Part shown: positions 8,392-16,871 of the stretch, piece by piece
Layout of the letters: every line of letters starts with the position of its first letter
How positions within the stretch are numbered: the first letter of the stretch is position 1
Assembly: GCF_036038375.1 (NCBI RefSeq)
Contig: NZ_CP107935.1
Coordinates: 3,906,001 to 3,970,000 of the forward strand
DNA from: Streptomyces sp. NBC_00414
Lineage (GTDB): Bacteria; Actinomycetota; Actinomycetes; Streptomycetales; Streptomycetaceae
Reading direction: 5' to 3'
DNA: 64,000 bases
Translations under genes and position numbers: made by a program
Notes under the pieces: model-generated
The model's database searches: none
The model's input: only the letters and a program-made list of their open reading frames with translations
Told to the model about the DNA's origin: nothing

Positions 8392-10338
8392 ATGTCCGTG
8401 GTCGACCGGCAGGAGTGGGACGTCGTCGTGGTCGGTGCCGGAGGAGCCGGCCTGCGCGCGGCGATCGCGGCGCGGGAACGCGGCGCGCGTACGGCCGTCA
8501 TCTGCAAGTCGCTGTTCGGCAAGGCCCACACCGTGATGGCCGAGGGCGGCATCGCGGCGGCCATGGGCAACGTGAACTCCGGCGACAACTGGCAGGTCCA
8601 CTTCCGCGACACCATGCGCGGGGGCAAGTTCCTCAACCAGTGGCGGATGGCCGAGCTGCACGCCCAGGAGGCCCCCGACCGCGTGTGGGAGCTGGAGACC
8701 TGGGGCGCCCTCTTCGACCGTACGGCGGACGGGCGCATCTCCCAGCGCAACTTCGGCGGGCACGAGTACCCGCGGCTCGCACACGTCGGCGACCGTACGG
8801 GCCTGGAGCTGATCCGCACGCTCCAGCAGAAGATCGTGTCGCTCCAGCAGGAGGACTTCAAGGAGACCGGCGACTACGAGTCGCGCCTGAAGGTCTACCA
8901 GGAGTGCACGGTCACCCGGATCCTCAAGGAGGGCAGCCGGGTCTCCGGGGCCTTCTGCTACGCGCGGGAGTCCGGCCGCTTCTTCGTCCTCGACGCGCCC
9001 TCGGTCGTGGTCGCCACCGGCGGCATCGGCAAGTCCTTCAAGGTGACGTCGAACTCGTGGGAGTACACCGGCGACGGGCACGCGCTGGCGCTGCTCGCCG
9101 GGGCGCCGCTGCTGAACATGGAGTTCGTGCAGTTCCATCCGACGGGCATGGTCTGGCCGCCGTCCGTGAAGGGGATCCTCGTCACGGAGTCGGTGCGCGG
9201 GGACGGCGGGGTGCTCAGGAACTCCGAGGGCAAGCGGTTCATGTTCGAGTACATCCCGGACGTGTTCAAGGAGAAGTACGCGCAGTCCGAGGAGGAGGGC
9301 GACCGCTGGTACGAGGACCCGGACCACAACCGGCGCCCGCCCGAACTGCTCCCCCGCGACGAGGTGGCACGGGCCATCAACTCCGAGGTGAAGGCGGGCC
9401 GCGGCTCGCCCCACGGCGGTGTCTTCCTCGATGTCTCGACCCGGATGCCCGCCGAGGTGATCCGGCGCCGGCTGCCGTCCATGTACCACCAGTTCAAGGA
9501 ACTCGCGGACGTCGACATCACCGCCGAGGCGATGGAGGTCGGGCCGACCTGTCACTACGTGATGGGCGGGATCGCGGTCGAGTCGGACACCGCGGCGGCC
9601 CGCGGGGTGCCCGGCCTTTTCGCGGCCGGTGAGGTCGCGGGCGGCATGCACGGCTCCAACCGGCTCGGCGGGAACTCGCTCTCCGACCTGCTGGTGTTCG
9701 GGCGGCGGGCCGGACTGCACGCCGCTGAGTACGCCACCGGCCTCGCCGGGGTACGTCCTCTCGTGGACGACGCCGAGGTCGACGCCGCCGCCGCGGAGGC
9801 ACTGCGGCCCTTCTCCGCCGAGGGGCCCGCGCCCGGCGAGGTGGAGGACGGCCGGCCGGCGGAGAACCCGTACACCCTCCATCAGGAGCTCCAGCAGACG
9901 ATGAACGACCTCGTCGGCATCATCCGCCGGGAGGCGGAGATGGAGGCGGCCCTGGAGAAACTCGCGGACCTGCGGGTACGGGCCAGGCGGGCCGGGGTCG
10001 AGGGGCACCGGCAGTTCAACCCGGGCTGGCACCTCGCGCTGGACCTGCGGAACATGCTGCTCGTCAGCGAATGCGTGGCACGGGCCGCGCTGGAGCGCAC
10101 CGAGTCGCGCGGCGGCCACACCCGGGAGGACCACCCGGCGATGGACCGGCAGTGGCGGCGCGTCAACCTGCTCTGCCAACTGACCGATCCGACCGGCGGC
10201 CTGGCGGCGACCGACCCGGTGCACGGCCAGATCGACCTCGTCCGGGAGACCACCGAACCCATCCGACCCGACCTGCTCGCTCTCTTCGAGAAGGAAGAGC
10301 TGGTCAAGTACCTCGCCGAAGAGGAGCTCTACGAGTGA
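8392..10338 (+). CDS. sdhA: Succinate dehydrogenase/fumarate reductase flavoprotein subunit
   Basis: Catalytic FAD subunit of 648 aa that oxidises succinate to fumarate on the cytoplasmic side. The N-terminal dinucleotide fold reads VVGAGGAGLRAA, followed by AHTVMAEGGI, whose His is the expected covalent flavin attachment site. HPTG and RGDGG active-site segments are in the middle, and the fumarate reductase C-terminal domain closes the protein. I start at the ATG at 8392, which has AAAGG 9 nt upstream; a GTG three codons earlier overlaps that site. It overlaps the iron-sulfur subunit gene by GTGA. Length and organisation match mycobacterial Sdh1 (Rv0248c). Confidence 0.95.
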   Translation: MSVVDRQEWDVVVVGAGGAGLRAAIAARERGARTAVICKSLFGKAHTVMAEGGIAAAMGNVNSGDNWQVHFRDTMRGGKFLNQWRMAELHAQEAPDRVWELETWGALFDRTADGRISQRNFGGHEYPRLAHVGDRTGLELIRTLQQKIVSLQQEDFKETGDYESRLKVYQECTVTRILKEGSRVSGAFCYARESGRFFVLDAPSVVVATGGIGKSFKVTSNSWEYTGDGHALALLAGAPLLNMEFVQFHPTGMVWPPSVKGILVTESVRGDGGVLRNSEGKRFMFEYIPDVFKEKYAQSEEEGDRWYEDPDHNRRPPELLPRDEVARAINSEVKAGRGSPHGGVFLDVSTRMPAEVIRRRLPSMYHQFKELADVDITAEAMEVGPTCHYVMGGIAVESDTAAARGVPGLFAAGEVAGGMHGSNRLGGNSLSDLLVFGRRAGLHAAEYATGLAGVRPLVDDAEVDAAAAEALRPFSAEGPAPGEVEDGRPAENPYTLHQELQQTMNDLVGIIRREAEMEAALEKLADLRVRARRAGVEGHRQFNPGWHLALDLRNMLLVSECVARAALERTESRGGHTREDHPAMDRQWRRVNLLCQLTDPTGGLAATDPVHGQIDLVRETTEPIRPDLLALFEKEELVKYLAEEELYE

Positions 10339-11111
10339 GCAGCTATGAGGCCCGCTTCAAGGTGTGGCGCGGGGACGTCGAGGGCGGCGGCCTGGAGGAC
10401 TTCGGGGTCGAGGTGAACGACGGCGAGGTGGTCCTCGACATCATCCACCGGATCCAGGCGACCCAGGCCCCGGACCTCGCCGTGCGCTGGAACTGCAAGG
10501 CGGGCAAGTGCGGTTCGTGTTCGGCGGAGATCAACGGCCGGCCGCGGCTGCTGTGCATGACCCGGATGTCGGTGTTCACCCGGGAGGAGACGATCACCGT
10601 CACTCCCCTGCGGGCGTTCCCCGTGATCCGCGACCTCGTCACCGACGTCGGCTTCAACTACACGAAGGCGCGGGAGGTGCCCGCGTTCGTGCCGCCGGAG
10701 GGCCTCGGCGCCGGTGAGTACCGGATGATGCAGGAGGACGTGGACCGGTCGCAGGAGTTCCGCAAGTGCATCGAGTGCTTCCTGTGCCAGGACACCTGCC
10801 ATGTGGTGCGCGACCACGAGGAGAACAAGACCGCGTTCGCCGGTCCGCGCTTCCTGATGCGGGTGGCCGAGCTGGACATGCATCCGCTGGACGCGGCCGA
10901 CGAGAGCGGCCTCGACCGAAAGAAGACCGCCCAGGACGAGCACGGCCTCGGCTACTGCAACATCACCAAGTGCTGCACCGAGGTCTGCCCCGAGGGCATC
11001 AAGATCACGGACAACGCGCTGATCCCCCTGAAGGAACGCGCGGTCGACCGCAAGTACGACCCGCTGGTCTGGCTGGGTTCGAAGATCATGAGGCGTTCTT
11101 CGGGCGAGTGA
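10335..11111 (+). CDS. sdhB: Succinate dehydrogenase iron-sulfur subunit
   Basis: Electron-transfer subunit of 258 aa. Three cluster motifs are visible: the [2Fe-2S] set CKAGKCGSC with a distal Cys about 60 residues into the protein, the [4Fe-4S] motif CIECFLCQDTC, and the C-terminal set CNITKCCTEVCPEG for the third cluster. The GTG start overlaps the sdhA stop (GTGA), indicating translational coupling. It ends the sdhC-A-B operon. Mycobacterial Sdh1 has the same C-A-B order and a similar small size (Rv0247c family). Confidence 0.95.
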   Translation: MSSYEARFKVWRGDVEGGGLEDFGVEVNDGEVVLDIIHRIQATQAPDLAVRWNCKAGKCGSCSAEINGRPRLLCMTRMSVFTREETITVTPLRAFPVIRDLVTDVGFNYTKAREVPAFVPPEGLGAGEYRMMQEDVDRSQEFRKCIECFLCQDTCHVVRDHEENKTAFAGPRFLMRVAELDMHPLDAADESGLDRKKTAQDEHGLGYCNITKCCTEVCPEGIKITDNALIPLKERAVDRKYDPLVWLGSKIMRRSSGE

Positions 11112-11135
11112 CCCGCCGGGGCGCGGCCCGGCGGG

Positions 11136-13832
11136 TCAGAACAGGCTCAGCAGGGCCTCCGCCGGGTCCGCGAGGCCCGCTCCGCCGTTGGGCAGGGGCA
11201 GTTCGAACCACACCGTCTTGCCCCGGGGTGTGCGGCGCGAGCCCCAGGCGGCGCTGAGGAGGCCCACCAGCTGGAGTCCACGGCCGCCCTCGTCCGTGTC
11301 GCGGGCCCGGCGGCGGCGCGGCTGGACGAGGCCGGCGTCCCAGACCTCGCAGACCAGCGTGCGGTCCAGGAGGAGACGCAGGCGGATCTCGCCCTCGCCG
11401 TAGCGCAGGGCGTTGGTGACGAGTTCGCTGACGAGCAGTTCGGCCGTGTCGACGAGCGGCTCCAGGTCCCAGCCGACCAGTTGGTTGCGGGCGAACTCCC
11501 GTGCGCGGCCCACGCTTCTCGGCTCACGCGGCAGCGTCCAGTCGCCCACCGACTCGGCGGGCAGCCCCTGGACCCGGGCCATCAGCAGGGCGATGTCGTC
11601 CTCGCCGTGATGGGTGTCGAGGGTGTTGAGGACGTGGTCGCAGACGTCCTCCAGCGGGGCCGAGGGGTCGGTCAGGGCGCCCACGAAGGCCTGCAGGCCC
11701 TCGTCCAGGGGGTGGTCGCGGGATTCGACGAGCCCGTCCGTGTAGAGCGCCAGGAGGGCGCCCTCGGGGAGTTCGACCTCCACCTCCTCGAAGGGCTCAC
11801 CGCCGACGCCCAGAGGCATGCCCGGCGGTACGTCGAGCATGAGCGCGCTCTCGCCCGGTTCGACCAGGACCGGCGGGAGATGGCCGGCGTTGGCGAACGT
11901 ACAGCGGCGGGTCACGGAGTCGTAGACCGCGTACACGCAGGTGGCGAGGTACACCTCGGAAAGGTCGGCGTCGCGGGACTGGCGGGCACCGCGCGTAGAC
12001 TGCTGGGTGCCGCCGGGCGTGCCCAGGCCGCGGGCGATCTCGTCCAACGCGGAGAGCACCTCCGCCGGTTCGAGATCGAGCAGTGCCAGCGTGCGTACGG
12101 CCGTGCGCAGTTCACCCATCGCGACGGCCGCCCGCAGGCCGCGCCCCATCACGTCACCGACGACCAACGCCGTGCGGTGACCGGGCAGTTCGATGACGTC
12201 GAACCAGTCGCCGCCGACCTCCGTGGCCGCGTTGCCGGGCAGGTAGCGGCAGGCGATGTCCAGGCCGGAGGCCTCGGGGTCGCCGGGCGGCAGCAGGGAG
12301 CGTTGGAGGATCAGGGCGCGTTCGTGCTCGCGGCGGTACAGGCGCGCGTTGTCCATACAGACGGCGGCGCGGGCGGCCAGCTCGACCGCCAGGGCCCGGT
12401 CGCGTTCCCCGAAGGGCTCGCTGCCCTTCGTACGGGAGAACTGGACGATGCCGACGACCGTGTCGTGGGCGACCATCGGCACCGCGAGCGTGGACTGGAT
12501 CAGCCCGCCCTCCTCGGCGGCGACGAACTGCGGCTTGGCGGTGCGCAGGGCGTCCGCGCAGGAGGAGTTGAAGGAGAAGCGATGGACCGCGCCGACGCTG
12601 ACGGGCTTGCGGCCGCCGATGAAGGGCGCGTCGGACACGGCGCTCGCGTACGCCACCCGGCGCAGTTCGGCGCTCCCGTCCGCGAGGCCGGGCGGGGTCT
12701 CGTCACCGGCGAGCAGACCTTGGTAGAGGTCGACGGAGGCCAGGTCGCAGAAGCCGGGGACGGCCACGTCGAGAAGTTCGCGGGCCGTGGTCTCCAGGTC
12801 GAGCGAATTCCCTATACGCGCTCCCGCCTCGTTCAGGAGGGCGAGATTGCGCCGGGCCTGCGCGGCCTCCCGGGCGGCGGCGCGGCGCGCGGTGATGTCC
12901 GTACCCAGCCAGGCGATGCCGATCGGACGGCCCGAACCGCCGTGCACGCGGTAGAGGTTGATGGACCAGTGGCGGCGCTCGGTGGAGCCGGGCACGGTGC
13001 CGGTGACCAGCATCTCGGTGACGGAGTCGCCCGTCTCCAGGACCCGGCGCAGTATCGCCGACACGCGATCGGTCTCGCCCGGCGACAGATAGTCCTTGAC
13101 CGTGCGTCCGCGGTGGTCGTCGACGGTGCCGCCGAAGATCGAGGCGAACCGCTGGTTGGCGCGGCGAATCCGCAGGTCCGGGTCGATCAGGAGGAAGCCG
13201 AAGGGAGATTGACCGAAAATGGCCTGTGAGGCGGCGAGGTCCGTTTCGATGCTGCGGAGCGTGCGTACGTCCACGACGATGCACACGGCGGCCCGTTCGC
13301 CCTCCTCGGTCCGCGTCGGCATGACGTAGACCTCGGCGAGTCCCTCGATGATCCGGCCGCTGCCCTCGGGGTCGGGCAGCCGGAAGGGGACGACACCGGT
13401 CCACTCCCTGCCGTCGAGGACCTCCGCCATCTTCCGCTGGCCGAAGTCGCGCCGGTCCTCGGCGACGAAGGCCTCGATGGGGTCCATGCCCACGGCGCGG
13501 TCGGTCGGGATGCCGAAGAGCTGCTCGGCGCGCAGGCTCCACTGGTCGACGAGGCCGTCGGGGCCGATCGAGAACGAGGCGACCTTGATGTAGTCGTAGA
13601 TCGATCCGGGCGGGCTGCTCTGCCACACGACCTCACCGGGCACGTCGCCCGGCGCTCCGTCCGACGGTCCGCCCCGCGCTCCGTCCGACGATCCGTCCCG
13701 CGTTCCGTCCGATGCCGCGCCCGCCGCCGCGCTGTCCGCCGCGGGCGTCGCGTCATCGCCTGTCGTCGCATCAGCCATCGCGCCGCCCGACGGGTCCTCG
13801 GACTCCGTGGCCTTCGCTGGTATCTCGCTCAC
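11136..13832 (-). CDS. PAS-PAS-GAF-SpoIIE phosphatase with C-terminal HATPase kinase domain
   Basis: Cytoplasmic signalling protein of 898 aa expected to dephosphorylate an anti-anti-sigma factor and, through its C-terminal domain, to act as an anti-sigma-type serine kinase. After a disordered Ser/Gly/Asp-rich leader (about 20-66) come PAS domains near 75-190 and 200-320, a GAF domain near 340-495, the PP2C/SpoIIE domain near 510-740 (GGDWFDV, VVGDVMGRG, LYTDGLVE), and an RsbW-like HATPase domain to the end (ELVTNALRYG, DEGGRGLQLV). The GTG start at 13832 has GGAGGGG at 9 nt; the open frame upstream is not family-like. Sensor ligand and partner sigma factor are unknown. It converges with sdhB, 24 bp between the stops. 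Confidence 0.92.
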   Translation of the reverse strand: MSEIPAKATESEDPSGGAMADATTGDDATPAADSAAAGAASDGTRDGSSDGARGGPSDGAPGDVPGEVVWQSSPPGSIYDYIKVASFSIGPDGLVDQWSLRAEQLFGIPTDRAVGMDPIEAFVAEDRRDFGQRKMAEVLDGREWTGVVPFRLPDPEGSGRIIEGLAEVYVMPTRTEEGERAAVCIVVDVRTLRSIETDLAASQAIFGQSPFGFLLIDPDLRIRRANQRFASIFGGTVDDHRGRTVKDYLSPGETDRVSAILRRVLETGDSVTEMLVTGTVPGSTERRHWSINLYRVHGGSGRPIGIAWLGTDITARRAAAREAAQARRNLALLNEAGARIGNSLDLETTARELLDVAVPGFCDLASVDLYQGLLAGDETPPGLADGSAELRRVAYASAVSDAPFIGGRKPVSVGAVHRFSFNSSCADALRTAKPQFVAAEEGGLIQSTLAVPMVAHDTVVGIVQFSRTKGSEPFGERDRALAVELAARAAVCMDNARLYRREHERALILQRSLLPPGDPEASGLDIACRYLPGNAATEVGGDWFDVIELPGHRTALVVGDVMGRGLRAAVAMGELRTAVRTLALLDLEPAEVLSALDEIARGLGTPGGTQQSTRGARQSRDADLSEVYLATCVYAVYDSVTRRCTFANAGHLPPVLVEPGESALMLDVPPGMPLGVGGEPFEEVEVELPEGALLALYTDGLVESRDHPLDEGLQAFVGALTDPSAPLEDVCDHVLNTLDTHHGEDDIALLMARVQGLPAESVGDWTLPREPRSVGRAREFARNQLVGWDLEPLVDTAELLVSELVTNALRYGEGEIRLRLLLDRTLVCEVWDAGLVQPRRRRARDTDEGGRGLQLVGLLSAAWGSRRTPRGKTVWFELPLPNGGAGLADPAEALLSLF

Positions 13833-14105
13833 GCGAACCGTCCCCTCCAGCTCACCGCGCCCGGCACCGGTCACCGACAGCGGCTGCCCGCAGTATCCAG
13901 CACTACGGAGCCGCACAACACGGTGTTCACGATCACAGCACGGTCCCGATGCTTTTAGGCCCGGCTGCGACAAACACTCCCAGTCTTCTAACCACGTGGC
14001 ACCCCGTCGAACCACCGTCCCGGTCCGTCTCTGCACGCGAGACGGACCCGACCGCTCGCGGCCCCCTCCCGGCAGGCCGCCGATCAGTCGTCGATCGGCC
14101 GCCGA

Positions 14106-14504
14106 TCAGCTGGGAACGGCCAGCTCGAACCAGACCGTCTTGCCCGTTTCACCTGGTCTGGTACCCCAGCGGCGCGAGGAGTTCGCCACCAGCTGGAGCC
14201 CGCGGCCGGTCTCGTCGTCGGGCTGGGCGGCGCGCTCCCTGGGCGGGTCGGGCAGCGGGTCGGAGACCTCCACCAGCAGGGCGTCGAAGTGAGCCGAGGG
14301 GCGTATGAGGCGTACACCGATGGGACCGGTCGCGTGCCGCAGGGAATTGGTCACCAGCTCGCTGACCAGCAGCACCGTCACATCACTCAGGAGATCGAGT
14401 CCCCAGGCGCGCAGTTGGCCCCGGACGACGGCGCGCGCGGTCCTGACGGCGCCCGGCTCCGCAGGGAAGGTCCACTCGGCGACATCGCCCTCGGTGTGAA
14501 TCAC
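14106..14504 (-). CDS. RsbW-like ATP-binding regulatory protein (HATPase_c_2)
   Basis: Stand-alone GHKL kinase domain of 132 aa, the fold used by anti-sigma factor/serine kinases. N-box LLVSELVTNSLRHA and G-box DDETGRGLQLVA are intact, so ATP binding is likely. The C-terminus (GKTVWFEL) is nearly the same as in the adjacent large phosphatase-kinase (GKTVWFELPL), suggesting related origin. I start at the GTG at 14504, which has GGGAG 8 nt upstream; a GTG three codons earlier is the alternative. No partner sigma or STAS gene is adjacent, so it may act in trans. Confidence 0.82.
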   Translation of the reverse strand: MIHTEGDVAEWTFPAEPGAVRTARAVVRGQLRAWGLDLLSDVTVLLVSELVTNSLRHATGPIGVRLIRPSAHFDALLVEVSDPLPDPPRERAAQPDDETGRGLQLVANSSRRWGTRPGETGKTVWFELAVPS

Positions 14505-14877
14505 GCAGCTCACTCCCAGGCCTGAAGCGGACCATGTCCGGTTTCATGGGGTTAATGGGCACATACCCGATATCCTGGGCGAAGTACCGTGGGTGCGGGC
14601 GTGCTGTGGCACGAACGGCGTACTCCGGGCTCGCATCACTCTCCACACGCGCCCCGCGAGGGGGAGCGTCCCACGTACGGTGCGCGTATCGCACCCCTGC
14701 AGACTTGAGTGCACGAAGTTGCGATGGTCACACCTGTTGTGGAGTGCGTGTTTTGCGGCGGGGCCTTTTTCCGCCCCCGCCGCCCCTACCCTCCCCCATC
14801 GTTACCGCATGGGGGCTGCGCCCCCTCGCCCCGTATCGCGCTGACGCGCTCGTCCTCAAACTCAAACGCCGGACGGG
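14505..14877. other. Intergenic region occupied mostly by repeat element
   Basis: The first 250 bp, next to the RsbW-like gene, are moderately AT-rich and should contain its promoter. The remainder is a family A repeat element listed separately. No gene seen. Confidence 0.5.
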
Positions 14878-14957
14878 CTAGGAGACAGCCCGTCCGGCGT
14901 TTGAGGACCGGGGGTTCGGGGGCTGGCCCCCGAGGCAGGTAGGGGCGGCGGGGGAAA
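14766..14957. repeat. Family A palindromic element, copy 1
   Basis: Copy of the dispersed intergenic element. One end reads CCGCCCCCGCCGCCCCTACC and the other is its near inverse complement. The core is a 19-bp perfect stem (14861-14879 with 14887-14905) built on AACGCCGGACGGGCT, with a 7-nt loop. It overlaps the last 25 codons of the Nudix gene. Confidence 0.85.
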
Positions 14958-15357
14958 CACCCCACACGCCTCGCGCGACTTCGCGCACCGCGGGTACGTC
15001 CTGGTCCAGCCAGTCGACGTCCCAGAGCTCGTCGGCGGACAGCCAGCGCAGCTCGTCATGGTCCTGAAGGGCTGCCGGCGCAGGCGACCCGGGCAGCAGC
15101 CGGACGGTCCAGACGCGCAGGACGTACGGCGCCCGAAGGGCGAACTCCCCCGGCACCCGCTCCACCGGCTCGGCCTCGACCCCCAGCTCCTCACGGAGCT
15201 CCCGCACCAGGGCCTGCTCGGGACCCTCCCCGGACTCGACCTTCCCCCCGGGCAGTTCCCAGCGCCCGGCCAGCTCCACGGGCGCACTGCGCCGCGCGGC
15301 GAGAAGGCGCCCGCCGCTCAGCACGGCGGCCCCCACCACGACGATCCGTTCGGTCAT
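14878..15357 (-). CDS. Nudix hydrolase (MutT family) with repeat-encoded C-terminus
   Basis: Nucleoside-diphosphate-X hydrolase of 159 aa, probably cleaning oxidised or non-canonical nucleotides. The Nudix box spans 37-60 (GGKVESGEGPEQAL then REL..EELG) with all catalytic glutamates. The last 25 residues or so (ending [12 protein letters not shown]) are encoded by a family A repeat and show no family similarity; the native stop was probably upstream. There is no Shine-Dalgarno sequence. A TAGGCT hexamer lies 7 nt before the ATG, suggesting a leaderless mRNA. Substrate unknown. Confidence 0.9.
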   Translation of the reverse strand: MTERIVVVGAAVLSGGRLLAARRSAPVELAGRWELPGGKVESGEGPEQALVRELREELGVEAEPVERVPGEFALRAPYVLRVWTVRLLPGSPAPAALQDHDELRWLSADELWDVDWLDQDVPAVREVARGVWGVSPAAPTCLGGQPPNPRSSNAGRAVS

Positions 15358-15364
15358 GCGCCGG

Positions 15365-15370
15365 AGCCTA
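15365..15370 (-). promoter_or_regulatory. Leaderless -10 hexamer of the Nudix gene
   Basis: TAGGCT followed by 7 nt and the ATG, with no ribosome-binding site between. Confidence 0.45.
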
Positions 15371-15449
15371 CGGGAGCCGCAGGAACCCTCCCGCGCCGAT
15401 CACGGGGCGGCGGTCACCTGGCGGTCGGCAGTCACCTGACGGTCGGCAG

Positions 15450-15632
15450 TCACCTGGCGCCGTTCTGCGCGATCCGCTCGACCAAGTACAACTGCTTGTG
15501 TCCGCGGCCGTCGAGGCTGTCCGCGATCTTCTGGGCCTCGGCCCTGGTCGCGTACCTGCCGATGCGATAGCGGTTGCCGTTGTCGTCCTGCCGTATGACG
15601 AGCCAGGGCAGTGTGATCGTGCCGTCGTTCAT
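15450..15632 (-). CDS. SPOR-like small protein
   Basis: Basic protein of 60 aa (start MNDGTITLPW, end VERIAQNGAR). It carries the RYRIGRYATRAEAQKIADSL pattern of SPOR domains, which bind denuded peptidoglycan glycans, but no signal peptide or membrane segment, so a peptidoglycan role is uncertain. GGAGGGG lies 4 nt before the ATG. Small proteins of this type are, from memory, common in Streptomyces. Function unknown. Confidence 0.75.
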   Translation of the reverse strand: MNDGTITLPWLVIRQDDNGNRYRIGRYATRAEAQKIADSLDGRGHKQLYLVERIAQNGAR

Positions 15633-15927
15633 CGCGCCCCTCCACTCCCCGCCCCCGGTTCGCGCCCGACCCCGTCCGATAAGGAAACCGCAATCCGCAT
15701 ATGCCCGAGCCTACGCCTAACCTTCACGCAGCGAATACGGCTTTTCACAAAGAGGTATGCGCTAGGTAAGCAACCGGCCAGGGCTCGGAGGGCGCATCCT
15801 CCTGGATACGCCCTCTGACGCCCCGTCGGCACCCCGTGAGGGTCCTGTCAGCAGGCCGGAGACCGGTCCCGGCGGTGTCACGAGAACGACCGGAATCCAC
15901 CGGCACGGGCCCACCGCCGGGCGGGCC
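15633..15927. other. Intergenic region between GntR regulator and SPOR gene
   Basis: This gap of 295 bp has an imperfect hairpin at 15789-15814 (11-nt arms AGGGCGCATCC / GGATACGCCCT, one mismatch, TCCT loop), which could terminate the regulator transcript or lie in the SPOR gene promoter region. An AT-richer patch at 15690-15770 is the likely promoter of the SPOR gene. No gene seen. Confidence 0.45.
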
Positions 15928-16680
15928 CTACCTCACCGGCAGGTGGTACGCGATCCGGTACCGGTCCGCCGGCACGACGACGTCCGCCGTCTCCACCGGC
16001 CGGCCCGACGCGTAGTACGTGCGCTGGATGACGAGCACGACATGGCCCGGCACTCCCCCGAGCGCCGACAGCTCCTCGGCGAGACCGGGCCGGGCGCCCA
16101 CCTCCTCCGTGACGTTGTCCACGACCACGTCGATGGCGGCCATCCGCTCGACCACTCCCATCCCGCCGAGGGGGCCCTCCTCGGGGAGCATCACCGGAGT
16201 GCGGCCCGTGACGACGAGGGGCTCCCAGGAGGTGGAGAGCATCATCGCCTCGCCCGCGTCCCGGAAGACGTACTTGGTGCACATCACCCGCTCACCGGCC
16301 TGGATGCCGAGCCGCTCGGCGACGGCACCGCTCGCCTCCGCCTGCGCGCTGTGCGACTCCCACGTACCGCGCGCGGCCGGGTCGGCCTGCTCCTGGCGGA
16401 ACGGGGTCGAGCCGTTGTCCGACCGGTATCCGGAGCGGGCGACACGGCGGGGCACCGGGCGCTCGCGCACATACGTGCCCGACCCGGACCGGCCTTCGAC
16501 CAGCCCCTCGGCCATCAGCACCTTGCGGGCCTCCAGGGCGACCGTGTCCGAGACCCCGTACTCCTCGCGGATTCTCGCCTGGGAGGGGAGTCGGGTGTGC
16601 GGTGGCAGCGATCCGTCGACGATCTTCTTGCGAAGATCGCCTGCGACGCGCAGATACGCCGGCTGCTCACCGAATGTCAC
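15928..16680 (-). CDS. GntR family transcriptional regulator with UTRA domain (HutC type)
   Basis: DNA-binding regulator of 250 aa. The winged helix occupies about residues 6-72 (YLRVAGDLRKKIVDG, LPSQARIREEYGVSD, GLVEGRSGSGTYV), followed by a UTRA ligand-binding domain from about 95 to 245. The start is the GTG at 16680 with GGGAG 6 nt upstream; 27 codons of open frame before it are not family-like. No metabolic or transport gene is adjacent, so the effector cannot be guessed; it may control genes elsewhere. Confidence 0.88.
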   Translation of the reverse strand: MTFGEQPAYLRVAGDLRKKIVDGSLPPHTRLPSQARIREEYGVSDTVALEARKVLMAEGLVEGRSGSGTYVRERPVPRRVARSGYRSDNGSTPFRQEQADPAARGTWESHSAQAEASGAVAERLGIQAGERVMCTKYVFRDAGEAMMLSTSWEPLVVTGRTPVMLPEEGPLGGMGVVERMAAIDVVVDNVTEEVGARPGLAEELSALGGVPGHVVLVIQRTYYASGRPVETADVVVPADRYRIAYHLPVR

Positions 16681-16871
16681 TGGCCACTCCCTCAGGTTGT
16701 ACAGACAGCAACAGGGTGGCAACCGTGGGTTGTGCCAGGCAAGTGAAGGCCAAAGAATCACTCGATGTGATGACGGAAGAGCGCCGGGAAACCGTCGGAA
16801 GCCGTCGCGAGGGCCGCCGGGTGAGCCCTCGGGGCGTTACGCAGGCACTTTCTCCCCTACTGCGGGTGGCT

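Noticed and set aside
8359-10224. Minus-strand 621-codon frame opposite sdhA
   Set aside because: Antisense shadow of a strongly conserved gene, no domain.
14861-14905. Stem-loop as intrinsic terminator of the RsbW-like gene
   Set aside because: It lies on the upstream side of that minus-strand gene; it is the core of repeat family A rather than that gene's own terminator.
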